From: Clostridiales bacterium
GTDB taxonomy: Bacteria > Bacillota > Clostridia > Oscillospirales > Acutalibacteraceae
Direction of reading: 5' to 3'
Length of the DNA: 59,633 nt
NCBI GenBank assembly: GCA_022800315.1
Contig: JAAWQC010000014.1
Location: 1-59,633 of the forward strand
Shown one piece after another: positions 33,452 to 40,766 of the stretch (positions are counted from its first letter, which is position 1; the number at the start of each line of letters is the position of its first letter). The notes under the pieces were generated by a model, which was given only the letters and a program-made list of their open reading frames with translations, was not told where the DNA came from and did no database searches. Made by a program: the position numbers and the translations under genes.

Positions 33452-34915
33452 ATGGCAAGACAAAGCCCGCCGCTGTATCGGCAGTTATATCATATGTATC
33501 TGGACAGGGTTTGCAGCGGCGACCTGGTGAAGGGGGCGATACTGCCTCCGATTACGGATATCGCGCAGAAATACGGGATAGCGGTCAACACGGTGCGGGC
33601 GGCTTTCGATCTGCTGCAGCGGGACGGCTATGTGCGCCCCATTAAGAAAAAGGGGACAGTCGTGTTGCGCGACGAACTGCCTCAGGAAGCTGTCCGCCCT
33701 TTCCTGCTGGAAAGGCGGGAGGCCTATATCGGCGTGTGCCATATGCTGGAGACACTGGCCCCCGATATGCTGGCCTTCGGCGCCGGCTACTGCGGCGAGC
33801 GGGAACTGAACGAACTGCGGCGGTATGTGGACGGCCTGGATATGAATCAGCCGCCGCGGGACCTGTATGTGCTTTGGCGGCATTTTTACCGCAGTTTGCT
33901 GGCACCGGCGAATAACGAACGGTTTTTCCATCTGGTAGTTACCGGCAATCGCTTTGTCCGGTTCCCGCTGGTGCTGTCGGGGGATCAGAACGGCTTTCTG
34001 GAGCAGGGGCGCCGCCATATGCGGCGGCACATGCACCACATGCTCGACTGTGTAGAGAAGGGCGATTTCCATCAGCTCAAGGAGATGATACGGGCCGGCT
34101 ATGAGAGGGGGCGGCAGCAGATCGAGGAGTATCTGAAAACGCTGGGCGCTCCGGAGATCAATACGAGTCCCAAGCAATTCCTGTGGATGCTCGACCGGTC
34201 CACCCATCGGCTTTATTCCTCCATCGCCAACGACCTGCTTCAGAAAATCGTGGTAGGGTTCTATCCCGCCGGCAGCTTCATCCCCTCCCAAACGGTTTTG
34301 CTGGAAGAATACGGTGCTTCGCTCAGTTCGGTACGCGGAGCGCTGACCTGCCTCAGCGACATGGGGGTGGTGCAGTACGAGAGCGGGAAGGGGTACCGGG
34401 TGATGGGAGACGCACGGCCCGAGGGGACGCGCGGCGACAGTCAGGGGTTGTCCCTCTCCTCCTTTTTGGAGATCGCCCAGATGATGATCGTCACCTTTCC
34501 GGCAGTGCTGGAATCGGTTTTCGACAACCTGGATGGTTCCGAGGCCGCTTTTTTCCATGAGCGGGACAACCGGTTGGCCGGCAGGCCGGAAGGGCAGTTT
34601 TATTCGCCGCTCCACCTGCTGATCAATTTGCTGATTCGGAGGATACCCGACGTCGTCACACAGGACATATACCGCCAGCTGGAGATGGAATTCGTTTATG
34701 GCTGTCATTATCCGAAATATTATCGGGAAGCTTATCCGGCGGAGATGGCGGTAAGCAGCAACCGCATCCGTCAAGCGGTGGATTGTCTCGAGCGGAATGA
34801 TCGGGAAGGCCTGACCCATCACCTGCTACAGGCGCTGCTGCAGACGGTGGAACTGGCAAAGCAGGCGGAAAAATGGGGCTATGTCGCCAAAGAGATGCCC
34901 TTTCCCGGCCAATGA
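33452..34915 (+). CDS. Double GntR-type regulator
   Basis: A 487-aa protein with two GntR winged helices. The first is at residues about 5-70 (PLYRQLYHMYLDRVCSGDLV, then ITDIAQKYGIAVNTVRAAFD). The second is at about 248-315 (LYSSIANDLLQKIVVGFYPA, then LLEEYGASLSSVRGAL). Each is followed by a helical region of 100 residues or more, so the chain looks like a duplicated GntR-plus-effector unit. Typical GntR proteins have one winged helix and about 240 aa. AGGAGG precedes the ATG. The target genes are unknown. Confidence 0.85.
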   Translation: MARQSPPLYRQLYHMYLDRVCSGDLVKGAILPPITDIAQKYGIAVNTVRAAFDLLQRDGYVRPIKKKGTVVLRDELPQEAVRPFLLERREAYIGVCHMLETLAPDMLAFGAGYCGERELNELRRYVDGLDMNQPPRDLYVLWRHFYRSLLAPANNERFFHLVVTGNRFVRFPLVLSGDQNGFLEQGRRHMRRHMHHMLDCVEKGDFHQLKEMIRAGYERGRQQIEEYLKTLGAPEINTSPKQFLWMLDRSTHRLYSSIANDLLQKIVVGFYPAGSFIPSQTVLLEEYGASLSSVRGALTCLSDMGVVQYESGKGYRVMGDARPEGTRGDSQGLSLSSFLEIAQMMIVTFPAVLESVFDNLDGSEAAFFHERDNRLAGRPEGQFYSPLHLLINLLIRRIPDVVTQDIYRQLEMEFVYGCHYPKYYREAYPAEMAVSSNRIRQAVDCLERNDREGLTHHLLQALLQTVELAKQAEKWGYVAKEMPFPGQ

Positions 34916-34968
34916 CAAGATATGCGGTTACCGATTATCGGCTATTGAATCCTGTTTAAATGCAAAAC

Positions 34969-35010
34969 AAAATCCCGCGATGCGACTGGATAATCGTATC
35001 GCGGGATTTT
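34969..35010. terminator. Bidirectional terminator
   Basis: AAAATCCCGCGAT (34969-34981) pairs with ATCGCGGGATTTT (34998-35010), with a short inner extension. It abuts the stop of the leftward Rrf2 gene. Confidence 0.88.
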
Positions 35011-35421
35011 TCAGCTGAAAATCTGTCTGTCGATATCGGCGATGGTGATACGCTCCAGACGGCTGCGGCACCCGTCATCCAGCTCGGCGTAAATACCATC
35101 CATGATGCCGGCCATACCGGAGGCGACCAGGCAGTCCATATCCTCGCTGCCCGAGTGCCACGAGGCGGAGACGAAGCGGGCCTCCACCGCGTCCGCGACC
35201 TGCCGAAGTGTGACCTCCGATGGATTGAGGAGAAAGGTATAGCCGCCCTCCATTCCCTCCTTGGTAACAATAAGTCCCGCCTTTTTCAGCTGCACCATGA
35301 CCTTGCGGATACGGGCGGGGTTGGTACAGATGTTTTCCGCCAGCACCTCGCTGGACAGGGTAGCCTTTTTATGATTGAGAAACACGAGGGCATGTACGGC
35401 CAGAGAAAACGTTGCGGTCAT
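35011..35421 (-). CDS. Rrf2-family transcriptional regulator
   Basis: A 136-aa Rrf2 regulator with an N-terminal winged helix (residues 1-75, LSSEVLAENICTNPARIRKV, then GLIVTKEGMEGGYTF). Cysteines are at N-I-C-T-N, M-D-C-L-V and D-G-C-R-S. They do not form the tight three-Cys loop of the Fe-S-binding members, so the sensing mode is uncertain. It is the last gene of the redox operon, coupled by an ATGA overlap to the gene before. It probably controls this operon through the inverted repeat at 37398. Confidence 0.88.
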   Translation of the reverse strand: MTATFSLAVHALVFLNHKKATLSSEVLAENICTNPARIRKVMVQLKKAGLIVTKEGMEGGYTFLLNPSEVTLRQVADAVEARFVSASWHSGSEDMDCLVASGMAGIMDGIYAELDDGCRSRLERITIADIDRQIFS

Positions 35422-35756
35422 TTTATCTTGCTTCCTTCCTTTACACGAGTGCGGCGAATCGTCCGCCAGCCGTCCACAGCAAAGATAAACTGAGGAATCA
35501 GAATACCGGCGAAGAGCAAAAGGGTCTCCCACAGGGGACGGCAGCAGGTGATATCATAATCGGTACGGATCAGGGTCTGGATGAAGTACAGCGCCGGCAG
35601 CAAAGCGAGGGTGAAATAGAAGAGCGCTTTTATCCGCCTGCTTTTCATCAGCAGGAGGACGCCCAGCGCCGCCAGCAGCAGCGACAGGACCACCCCCGCA
35701 CAGGCGAGCACCGTGGGGAAAAGCGAGTAATCCGAACGGACGATATCGGTCAGCAT
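35418..35756 (-). CDS. Small membrane protein of the redox operon
   Basis: An unrecognised 112-aa protein with four hydrophobic helices (about residues 12-35, 40-60, 64-80 and 82-100) and a basic tail. AAGGAGG lies six bases before ATG 35756, inside the end of the ferredoxin-type gene. It is translationally coupled to both neighbours, so it most likely belongs to the same membrane redox complex. Confidence 0.65.
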   Translation of the reverse strand: MLTDIVRSDYSLFPTVLACAGVVLSLLLAALGVLLLMKSRRIKALFYFTLALLPALYFIQTLIRTDYDITCCRPLWETLLLFAGILIPQFIFAVDGWRTIRRTRVKEGSKIK

Positions 35757-35757
35757 C

Positions 35758-36648
35758 TCAGTCCTCCTTGTTTTGCGCACCGTTTTTCTTTTGCCTGCTG
35801 AGGGTGGAGCAGATGGCCCCGTGGGGGCAGCCCTTCCGGCAAGCCCCGCAGCGGATACAATCGGGGTGATTGGGTGTCTTATAGACGGGAATGTCCAGTT
35901 TGCAGGTTTTCTGGCAGGACCCGCAGCGGGTGCATTTGTGTTCGTCCACCTTCAGCCGGTAGATGGCGATGGGGTTGAACAGTCCGTAGACCGCCCCCAG
36001 CGGGCACAGGTACCGGCAGAACGGGCGATACACCACGACGGAGAGCAGCAGGAGGATAACCAGGATAGCGGCTTTCCACGTAAACAGCCAGCCCAGCGCC
36101 GCCTGAAGCGGCGGGTTGGCCGCGATCAGGGGGATACCGGCGAACAGGGTGCCGGAGGGACAGATGTATTTGCAGAACCAGGGCTGGCCCTGGCCGACGA
36201 TGTCCAGCACGGTCAGGGGCAGGACGATGACGAATCCGATCAGGATGCCGTATTTCAGATATTTCAGAAACCGGTCGCCGGGCAGCTTCTGCCATTTTTT
36301 CGGGAAGGGTATTTTGTACAGCAGGTCCTGTATCAGACCGAATGGACAAAGCCAGCCGCACACAAACCGGCCGAAGGCCGCCCCTGCCAGCAGGAGGAAA
36401 CCAACGATGTAAAAGGCAAAGTTATACTCCCGGCTGCCCAGCACGGCCTGAAGGGAGCCGATGGGGCAGGAGCCCAGCGCGCCGGGACAGGAATAGCAGT
36501 TGAGGCCGGGGACGCACAGGGCCTTAGCAGGGCCCCGGTATATTTTCCCGTTGACGAATCCAGCGGCGTAACCGTTCGTCAGAGCGGCAAACCCCACCTG
36601 AACACAGGTGCGCAGGTGCCGTTTCAGCCAGACGATGAATTTAGCCAA
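35758..36648 (-). CDS. NapH/YccM-like 4Fe-4S membrane protein
   Basis: A 296-aa membrane protein with about six helices. It has two cytosolic C-x3-C-P motifs between helices, FVCGWLCPFG (near residue 92) and FCRYLCPLG (near 208). Two C-terminal 4Fe-4S ferredoxin motifs follow: CTRCGSCQKTC and CIRCGACRKGCP. The family moves electrons across or along the membrane to outward-facing acceptors. With the TlpA-like lipoprotein and CXXC miniprotein beside it, it may supply reducing power to extracytoplasmic thiols. It overlaps the CXXC gene by eight bases. Confidence 0.88.
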   Translation of the reverse strand: MAKFIVWLKRHLRTCVQVGFAALTNGYAAGFVNGKIYRGPAKALCVPGLNCYSCPGALGSCPIGSLQAVLGSREYNFAFYIVGFLLLAGAAFGRFVCGWLCPFGLIQDLLYKIPFPKKWQKLPGDRFLKYLKYGILIGFVIVLPLTVLDIVGQGQPWFCKYICPSGTLFAGIPLIAANPPLQAALGWLFTWKAAILVILLLLSVVVYRPFCRYLCPLGAVYGLFNPIAIYRLKVDEHKCTRCGSCQKTCKLDIPVYKTPNHPDCIRCGACRKGCPHGAICSTLSRQKKNGAQNKED

Positions 36649-36787
36649 GGCCGATACACTCCATACAAATGGTTACCGCCTTGCGGAAGACGGTCTCTAC
36701 CTCTCCGCGCCACACGCCCACGGCAACGAAGATGAGTCCGATCAGCAGCAGGATTACCGCTGCCCGGTTCCGTCTGAGAAAACTCAT
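36641..36787 (-). CDS. CD1871A-type CXXC miniprotein
   Basis: A 48-aa protein with one membrane helix (residues 10-28) and a C-terminal CMEC motif (KAVTICMECIGLG). This pattern matches the CD1871A family of CXXC motif proteins, which are usually found between a TlpA-like gene and a 4Fe-4S gene, exactly as here. The start at 36787 overlaps the stop of the TlpA-like gene. It probably relays electrons or thiol exchange at the membrane. Confidence 0.87.
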   Translation of the reverse strand: MSFLRRNRAAVILLLIGLIFVAVGVWRGEVETVFRKAVTICMECIGLG

Positions 36788-37356
36788 GCCTTCACCTCCG
36801 ACAGGGTGTCTTCGATGATCTCCGCCCACTTCGCTTTGCTTTTGGCCCCCAGGTAGGCATTGCCGACCTGTCGTCCGGTGCTGTCCACAAAAAAGGTCGT
36901 GGGGACCGAATCAATCTGGCTGAGCAGCTCATTCAAATCCGCCGACGGCAGGATATGGAGATAATCCGCCCGGGTGTTGGATACCAGTTCCTTCGCGGTA
37001 GCAAGCTGGCTTTTGCTCACGCTGCCATCCCGGTTCAGTGCGTCGGAGACGATACCGACAACGCGTACCCCCTGGGAGGCATATTCTTTATTCAGTTCGC
37101 CTAATTCGGGCATTTCACTCAGACAGGGACGGCAATAGGTGGCCCACACGTTGATCATGGTCAGCCGGTAGTCGGCGAATATCGACGCGTCCACCGGGGT
37201 ATCGTCCAGATCGACAGTGGTAAAATGGCTGAGGACGCCCTCTCCCTCCTGCGTAGTGGACAGGGAATCGCCGCCTGACCGGCTGCCACAGGCGCTGAGC
37301 AGCAGGACACAGGACAGCAGAGCGGCTGTCAGAGGGGCTAAACGACGTTTTTTCAT
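36784..37356 (-). CDS. TlpA-family thioredoxin-like lipoprotein
   Basis: A 190-aa lipoprotein with lipobox LSACGS (Cys near residue 22) and a TlpA/ResA-like thioredoxin fold. The redox motif is W-A-T-Y-C-R-P-C (near residue 89, C-x2-C) and the cis-Pro loop is VPTTFFVD (near 158). It is anchored outside the membrane and likely reduces or oxidises exported thiols using electrons from the downstream membrane genes. It is the first gene of the operon and starts MKKRRLAP at 37356, with GGGAGG upstream. Confidence 0.9.
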   Translation of the reverse strand: MKKRRLAPLTAALLSCVLLLSACGSRSGGDSLSTTQEGEGVLSHFTTVDLDDTPVDASIFADYRLTMINVWATYCRPCLSEMPELGELNKEYASQGVRVVGIVSDALNRDGSVSKSQLATAKELVSNTRADYLHILPSADLNELLSQIDSVPTTFFVDSTGRQVGNAYLGAKSKAKWAEIIEDTLSEVKA

Positions 37357-37397
37357 AGAGGCCTCCCGATCTGTAATTGAAATGGTAGCAGTTTGTA

Positions 37398-37447
37398 CTG
37401 TAATAATACAGATTACAGAAGGATCTGTCAACAGAAGGATCTGTCAA
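37398..37447 (-). promoter_or_regulatory. Promoter of the redox operon with duplicated -35 element and dyad
   Basis: Leftward promoter: TTGACA (37431-37426), a 17-bp spacer and TATTAT (37408-37403). The -35 lies in a 16-bp unit TTGACAGATCCTTCTG that is repeated once in tandem, with a second TTGACA at 37447-37442. The -10 lies inside an inverted repeat (CTGTA-n4-TACAG, 37398-37411), a likely repressor site for the Rrf2 protein of the same operon. Confidence 0.8.
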
Positions 37448-37532
37448 TAGCTTATAAAAATTTTGATATATACCAGGACGGTTAATCGGGTAAAATAGAC
37501 TTGTTTTTTACTAAATATTCTGCGCGGCTTGC

Positions 37533-37564
37533 AAAAAACCAGTGCCGAAAGGCACTGGTTTTTT
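37533..37564. terminator. Strong bidirectional hairpin between redox operon and recombinase segment
   Basis: AAAAAACCAGTGCC (37533-37546) pairs perfectly with its complement at 37551-37564 around GAAA. It has A6 on the left and T6 on the right, so it should stop transcription from either side. It would insulate the redox operon from the leftward promoter at 37844. Confidence 0.9.
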
Positions 37565-37734
37565 GTATTTGCAACGTCTTTCCGCGCCGTTCTTAGGCGC
37601 GGCCGAACCGGCTAAAGCTCATCCAGGGATTTTATGTATCGGCGATGGATGAGGCGGATATTTCGTATAGGATCGTTTGTTCGGGGAATATTGATGCTGT
37701 ACGGACCGGTATCGGATAGGTTTGGCAGAACGAA
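37565..37734. other. Left flank of the recombinase segment
   Basis: It contains a GCGCC/GGCGC hairpin near 37583-37600. A 51- to 82-codon leftward frame ends at 37612 and is not supported by homology or a ribosome site. Confidence 0.35.
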
Positions 37735-37775
37735 ATAAAATGAACTACTTTTCGCAAAACAGTTCATTTTATGAA
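37735..37775. repeat. Left recombination-type site: 26-bp inverted repeat within a dyad
   Basis: Bases 37750-37775 (TTTCGCAAAACAG then TTCATTTTATGAA) recur exactly, in reverse orientation, at 39209-39234. The left site is also a dyad by itself: ATAAAATGAACT (37735-37746) and AGTTCATTTTAT (37761-37772) are perfect complements around 14 bases, the layout of a tyrosine-recombinase core site. Confidence 0.9.
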
Positions 37776-37815
37776 AATACCTGTTTTTTGCCACAATGTT
37801 GGTGCGTTCTTCGTA

Positions 37816-37844
37816 ATGATAGCACCGTAAAACAGGAATGTCAA
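37816..37844 (-). promoter_or_regulatory. Outward-facing promoter inside the recombinase segment
   Basis: Read leftward: perfect TTGACA (37844-37839), a 17-bp spacer and TATCAT (37821-37816). It points across the left inverted repeat and out of the segment. In the present orientation it meets the terminator at 37533-37564. If the segment inverted, it would point right, into the operon that starts at 39554. Confidence 0.82.
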
Positions 37845-37953
37845 TGACAGAAGTGTACAAAACTTGACTTATACCGGTAAGTTTCTTCCTTTATGAGATG
37901 AGATTCAACAAAATATCTATAATTATATGAAATGGGCGATCAAATAAAATAAG

Positions 37954-37971
37954 CCGTCAAATAACCCGTCA
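37954..37971 (+). other. Arm-type direct repeats, left
   Basis: CCGTCA at 37954-37959 and again at 37966-37971, 12 bases apart. The same pair occurs on the other side of the recombinase gene. They are likely binding sites for its N-terminal arm domain, as in Tn916-type integrases. Confidence 0.5.
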
Positions 37972-38020
37972 CAGACAGGAAGTTAATTAATATAAATAGG
38001 TATATAAGGAGAAATGAAAA

Positions 38021-39142
38021 ATGGCGAGACGCGGAGAAAACATTTATTTTCGGAAAGATGGCCGGTATGAAGGCCGGTACATCAGGGGGCGGGATAATCA
38101 GGGGAAACCGTTGTTTGGCTACGTATATGGAAAACGATACGGCGATGTCAAGGAAAAGCTGGTAAAAAAGAAAGCGGAAATCGGTACCCTGCCCTTGCCC
38201 GACAGAAAAAATAAGTGGGGAGACGGCAGCGCTGTTCAATGGCTGACGCATTGGCTGGAATGCATAGCACGCCCGGAAGTCAAAAAGTCAACGTACACAA
38301 TATACAAGGGAATACTGAACCGACACCTGATCCCCTTTTTCGGTCAGGAAGGCTTATGGTATCTCCATAATGAACGTATCCTTCAGCTTATTCAGGTATT
38401 GCAGGGCAAGGCGTTATCCACCAGCACAATTCAAGGGGTATTGCGACTTCTCTATGCGGCGCTGGAAGCTGCCTATCATGAAGGATATCTGGCGGAAATG
38501 CCCTCACGTAAACACAAACGTCTGCATACCACCCCTAAAAAAGCGCGGTATCTCACCCAAAAAGAGCAGAAAATAGTGGAATCAGAAGCCATCAAAAGAA
38601 AACAGCTGGAAATCGTGTTTTCTCTGTATACCGGACTCCGGCTGGGAGAAATATGTGCGCTGAGGTGGAGCGATATAGATTTAAAGGAAGGCTGTGTTGT
38701 GGTAAGCCATACGCTTCAACGATTGGCTCATAACCAGGGAAGCAGCAAAACCGAGCTGTTCATTTCGTCTCCGAAAAGCAATTGTGGTCAACGGTATATC
38801 CCCTTGATCAGTATGCTGAAAGAACAAGTGAAAAACGTATTCCTGGAAAAGAGGCCCCGCCCCGATGATTTCGTGTTTGGCCGGGGGAATCGCCCGGCCG
38901 ACCCCCGTTCCCTTCAGTATCGCATCCAGAGGCTGGCCTCTGATTTGGGTCTTTACGGCGTTCATTTTCATACGCTTCGCCATACGTTCGCCACACGCTG
39001 CATGGAATCGGGGATCGGAGTAGAAACGATCAGGGACCTGATGGGCCACAGCACCTCCCGCATCACGCTGGATTTTTACGGTCACAGTACCTGTGATCAT
39101 AAACGTGTGGTGATGGAGCGGCTGCTGGCGGAAGCTGTTTAA
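38021..39142 (+). CDS. Tyrosine recombinase/integrase
   Basis: A 373-aa site-specific recombinase. Residues 1-60 form an arm-type DNA-binding domain (YFRKDGRYEGRYIRGRDNQG), 65-170 the core-binding domain, and about 185-373 the catalytic domain. The catalytic residues are visible: Arg in TGLRLGEICALRW (near 207), HTLRH (near 318), GHSTS (near 345) and Tyr in TLDFYGHST (near 352). The gene lies between perfect 26-bp inverted repeats with no other phage or conjugation gene nearby. This fits either a self-encoded DNA inversion system or a minimal Tn916-like element. AAGGAG precedes the ATG. Confidence 0.93.
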   Translation: MARRGENIYFRKDGRYEGRYIRGRDNQGKPLFGYVYGKRYGDVKEKLVKKKAEIGTLPLPDRKNKWGDGSAVQWLTHWLECIARPEVKKSTYTIYKGILNRHLIPFFGQEGLWYLHNERILQLIQVLQGKALSTSTIQGVLRLLYAALEAAYHEGYLAEMPSRKHKRLHTTPKKARYLTQKEQKIVESEAIKRKQLEIVFSLYTGLRLGEICALRWSDIDLKEGCVVVSHTLQRLAHNQGSSKTELFISSPKSNCGQRYIPLISMLKEQVKNVFLEKRPRPDDFVFGRGNRPADPRSLQYRIQRLASDLGLYGVHFHTLRHTFATRCMESGIGVETIRDLMGHSTSRITLDFYGHSTCDHKRVVMERLLAEAV

Positions 39143-39151
39143 AAAAACAAG

Positions 39152-39168
39152 CCGTCAGAAAACCGTCA
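39152..39168 (+). other. Arm-type direct repeats, right
   Basis: CCGTCA at 39152-39157 and 39163-39168, in the same strand orientation as the left pair and preceded by the same AAG. The two pairs bracket the recombinase gene. Confidence 0.5.
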
Positions 39169-39208
39169 GGCAGGTGTTCAGGCCTTGAAAACAGCGGTTT
39201 TAATCCCC

Positions 39209-39234
39209 TTCATAAAATGAACTGTTTTGCGAAA
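39209..39234. repeat. Right 26-bp inverted repeat
   Basis: An exact reverse complement of 37750-37775. Only the inner arm (ATAAAATGAACT, 39212-39223) is kept; the outer arm present at the left site is not recognisable here. The bounded segment is about 1485 bp. Confidence 0.9.
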
Positions 39235-39553
39235 GGAAATGCAGAACAGTGAATGACTCATGCCCTGCGATATGGCGGAAGGCGAACTGTCATTCGGTAG
39301 TCTGTGTGAAAATATTTCGCTGTCTGCCCGATAGGGTATCTCTTCTCTGCCGTTGTGACACGCGCCGGAGCCTGAGAGTGTGTTACTGTGATTTTCTCGT
39401 CGTCGTTCCTCTATTTTCATGCAGAACGGGAATCGCCGCATCACGAATGGAAAGGGTGTTTCCCGTCAAACTGCTGCCTTATATCCACACGAAGCCCGGC
39501 ATTGCGGAGCCGGGTCTGCGGTGCTGTTGTGCTGCGGAAAGCGGGGAGGGTAC
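39235..39553. other. Long leader of the surface operon
   Basis: 319 bases without a supported gene. I find no convincing -35/-10 pair here. Hairpins are seen: ACGGGAA (39426-39432) with TTCCCGT (39460-39466), and CCCGGC (39495-39500) with GCCGGG (39509-39514). Neither has a U-tract. A c-di-GMP riboswitch was looked for because of the HD-GYP gene that follows, but no match was recognised. Confidence 0.45.
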
Positions 39554-40234
39554 ATGCTGAATATTTTACGGGCACAGGCTCTGGATGAGTCGGCGACACC
39601 GGAAGAGATATTCCAGACGTTACCTGACGATATCCGCGGCCACTGTGTCAGGGTGGCGCGCTATTCCGGTATTCTGGCGGATCAGATGACCATTCTGGGA
39701 GTGTGTCGCGGCGACCCGCTGCTTACCCCCGAGGGATGCGCGCTTTTATCGAAAGCGGCCCGCTATCACGACATCGGGAAAGCCCTGATGCCCTGTGAGG
39801 TGCTGTATAAGCCGGAGGCCCTGAACCGGCGGGAATGGCATATCATCCATACGCACCCTACACTGGCGGAGGATATCCTGCAAAACGCGTTGGAGCGACA
39901 GCCGGATGAGCAGGAACGGCTGTACTGGAAATTGGCGCAGGAAATAGCCGCCTGCCATCATGAACGCTGGGACGGCAGCGGATATCCTCGGGGTCTGAAG
40001 GGAAACGAGACGCCTCTGGCGGCGCGCATCTGCGGTATCGTGGATGTTTACGATGCCATGACATCGGTCCGGCCCTATCGGAAGAAACTGACCCACGAAC
40101 ATGCCTGCTGTGAAATCCTGCTGAGGGAAGACGGGCTGTACGACCCGGATATCCTCCGGGTTTTTCGCAGTTGCGTGGAAAGCGGGCGGATACACTGCGG
40201 TCTTACGCCTGTTCCCGCCTCCGACGGGTCCTGA
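39554..40234 (+). CDS. HD-GYP domain phosphodiesterase
   Basis: A 226-aa HD-GYP protein, a class that degrades cyclic di-GMP (or related cyclic dinucleotides). The motifs are RYHDIGKALMPCEVLYKP (HD near residue 72), HTHPTLAEDIL (near 100), ACHHERWDGSGYPRGLKG (HHE and GYP near 135-145) and RICGIVDVYDAMTSVRPYRK. There is no receiver or membrane domain, so it is a free cytoplasmic enzyme. ATG 39554 follows GGGGAGGG. It is the first gene of the surface operon, and the next gene starts two bases after its stop. Confidence 0.92.
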   Translation: MLNILRAQALDESATPEEIFQTLPDDIRGHCVRVARYSGILADQMTILGVCRGDPLLTPEGCALLSKAARYHDIGKALMPCEVLYKPEALNRREWHIIHTHPTLAEDILQNALERQPDEQERLYWKLAQEIAACHHERWDGSGYPRGLKGNETPLAARICGIVDVYDAMTSVRPYRKKLTHEHACCEILLREDGLYDPDILRVFRSCVESGRIHCGLTPVPASDGS

Positions 40235-40236
40235 CC

Positions 40237-40764
40237 ATGGGCAAAGATAACGCACCGCCCCGGCACCAGAAAAGAACACCCGGCCCTCTGTTGAAATCCA
40301 CACTGTGGGGCGGTTACGACAAGCTGGGGGTCCTGGAATATATAGAACAGCTGTTGGAAAAGACCGAACAGGATAAGCGCACCCTGCGGGAACAGCTTGA
40401 AGCTGCCCAGCAGCTGATCCATGCGTTGGATAAAGAAAACGCCGAACTCAAAAAAACGATTCAATTCTATCAGGAACACAGCGCCGCCGCCGACCGGAAA
40501 GCCGAACAGCTTTCCGACCTGATCCTCACGGCGGAAAAGCAAAAACGCCGGCAACTGAAGAAAATCGAAGAGGAAGGCAGCCGCCTGGCCCTGGAGCAGA
40601 GCCAAACGGTGAGCTTGCAGGCGCGGCGGGAACTGCAGGATTTACTGAGTCAATTCGAAGGATTCCTTCAGAACAGTGCGGAGGATGCCTATGCCATATT
40701 TGAAGAATTGACCCTGTCCCTGGAACAGCTAGACAGGGAAGACGCTGTCAAGGATGGGGACTGA
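40237..40764 (+). CDS. DivIVA-like coiled-coil protein 1
   Basis: A 175-aa cytoplasmic protein. An N-terminal STLWGGYDKLGVLEYIEQLL (near residue 20) matches the DivIVA membrane-targeting box (x-G-Y-[DR]-x2-x-V-x-x-[YF]-[IL]). It is followed by a nearly continuous coiled coil (about residues 40-170). DivIVA-type proteins mark curved or polar membrane and recruit partners. It starts two bases after the HD-GYP stop and ends two bases before the signal peptidase ATG, the same TGACCATG junction both times. Confidence 0.75.
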   Translation: MGKDNAPPRHQKRTPGPLLKSTLWGGYDKLGVLEYIEQLLEKTEQDKRTLREQLEAAQQLIHALDKENAELKKTIQFYQEHSAAADRKAEQLSDLILTAEKQKRRQLKKIEEEGSRLALEQSQTVSLQARRELQDLLSQFEGFLQNSAEDAYAIFEELTLSLEQLDREDAVKDGD

Positions 40765-40766
40765 CC

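Noticed and set aside
37612-37860. An 82-codon leftward frame across the left inverted repeat
   Set aside because: The start lies upstream of the likely transcription start, with no ribosome site and no recognisable family; a shorter version from 37767 cannot be excluded but is unsupported.
37735-39234. Remains of a prophage or conjugative element around the recombinase
   Set aside because: No excisionase, phage structural, relaxase or replication gene on either side, and the end repeats are inverted rather than direct.
39235-39553. A possible c-di-GMP riboswitch before the HD-GYP gene
   Set aside because: The hairpins do not show the conserved GEMM core bases, and no aligned terminator was found.
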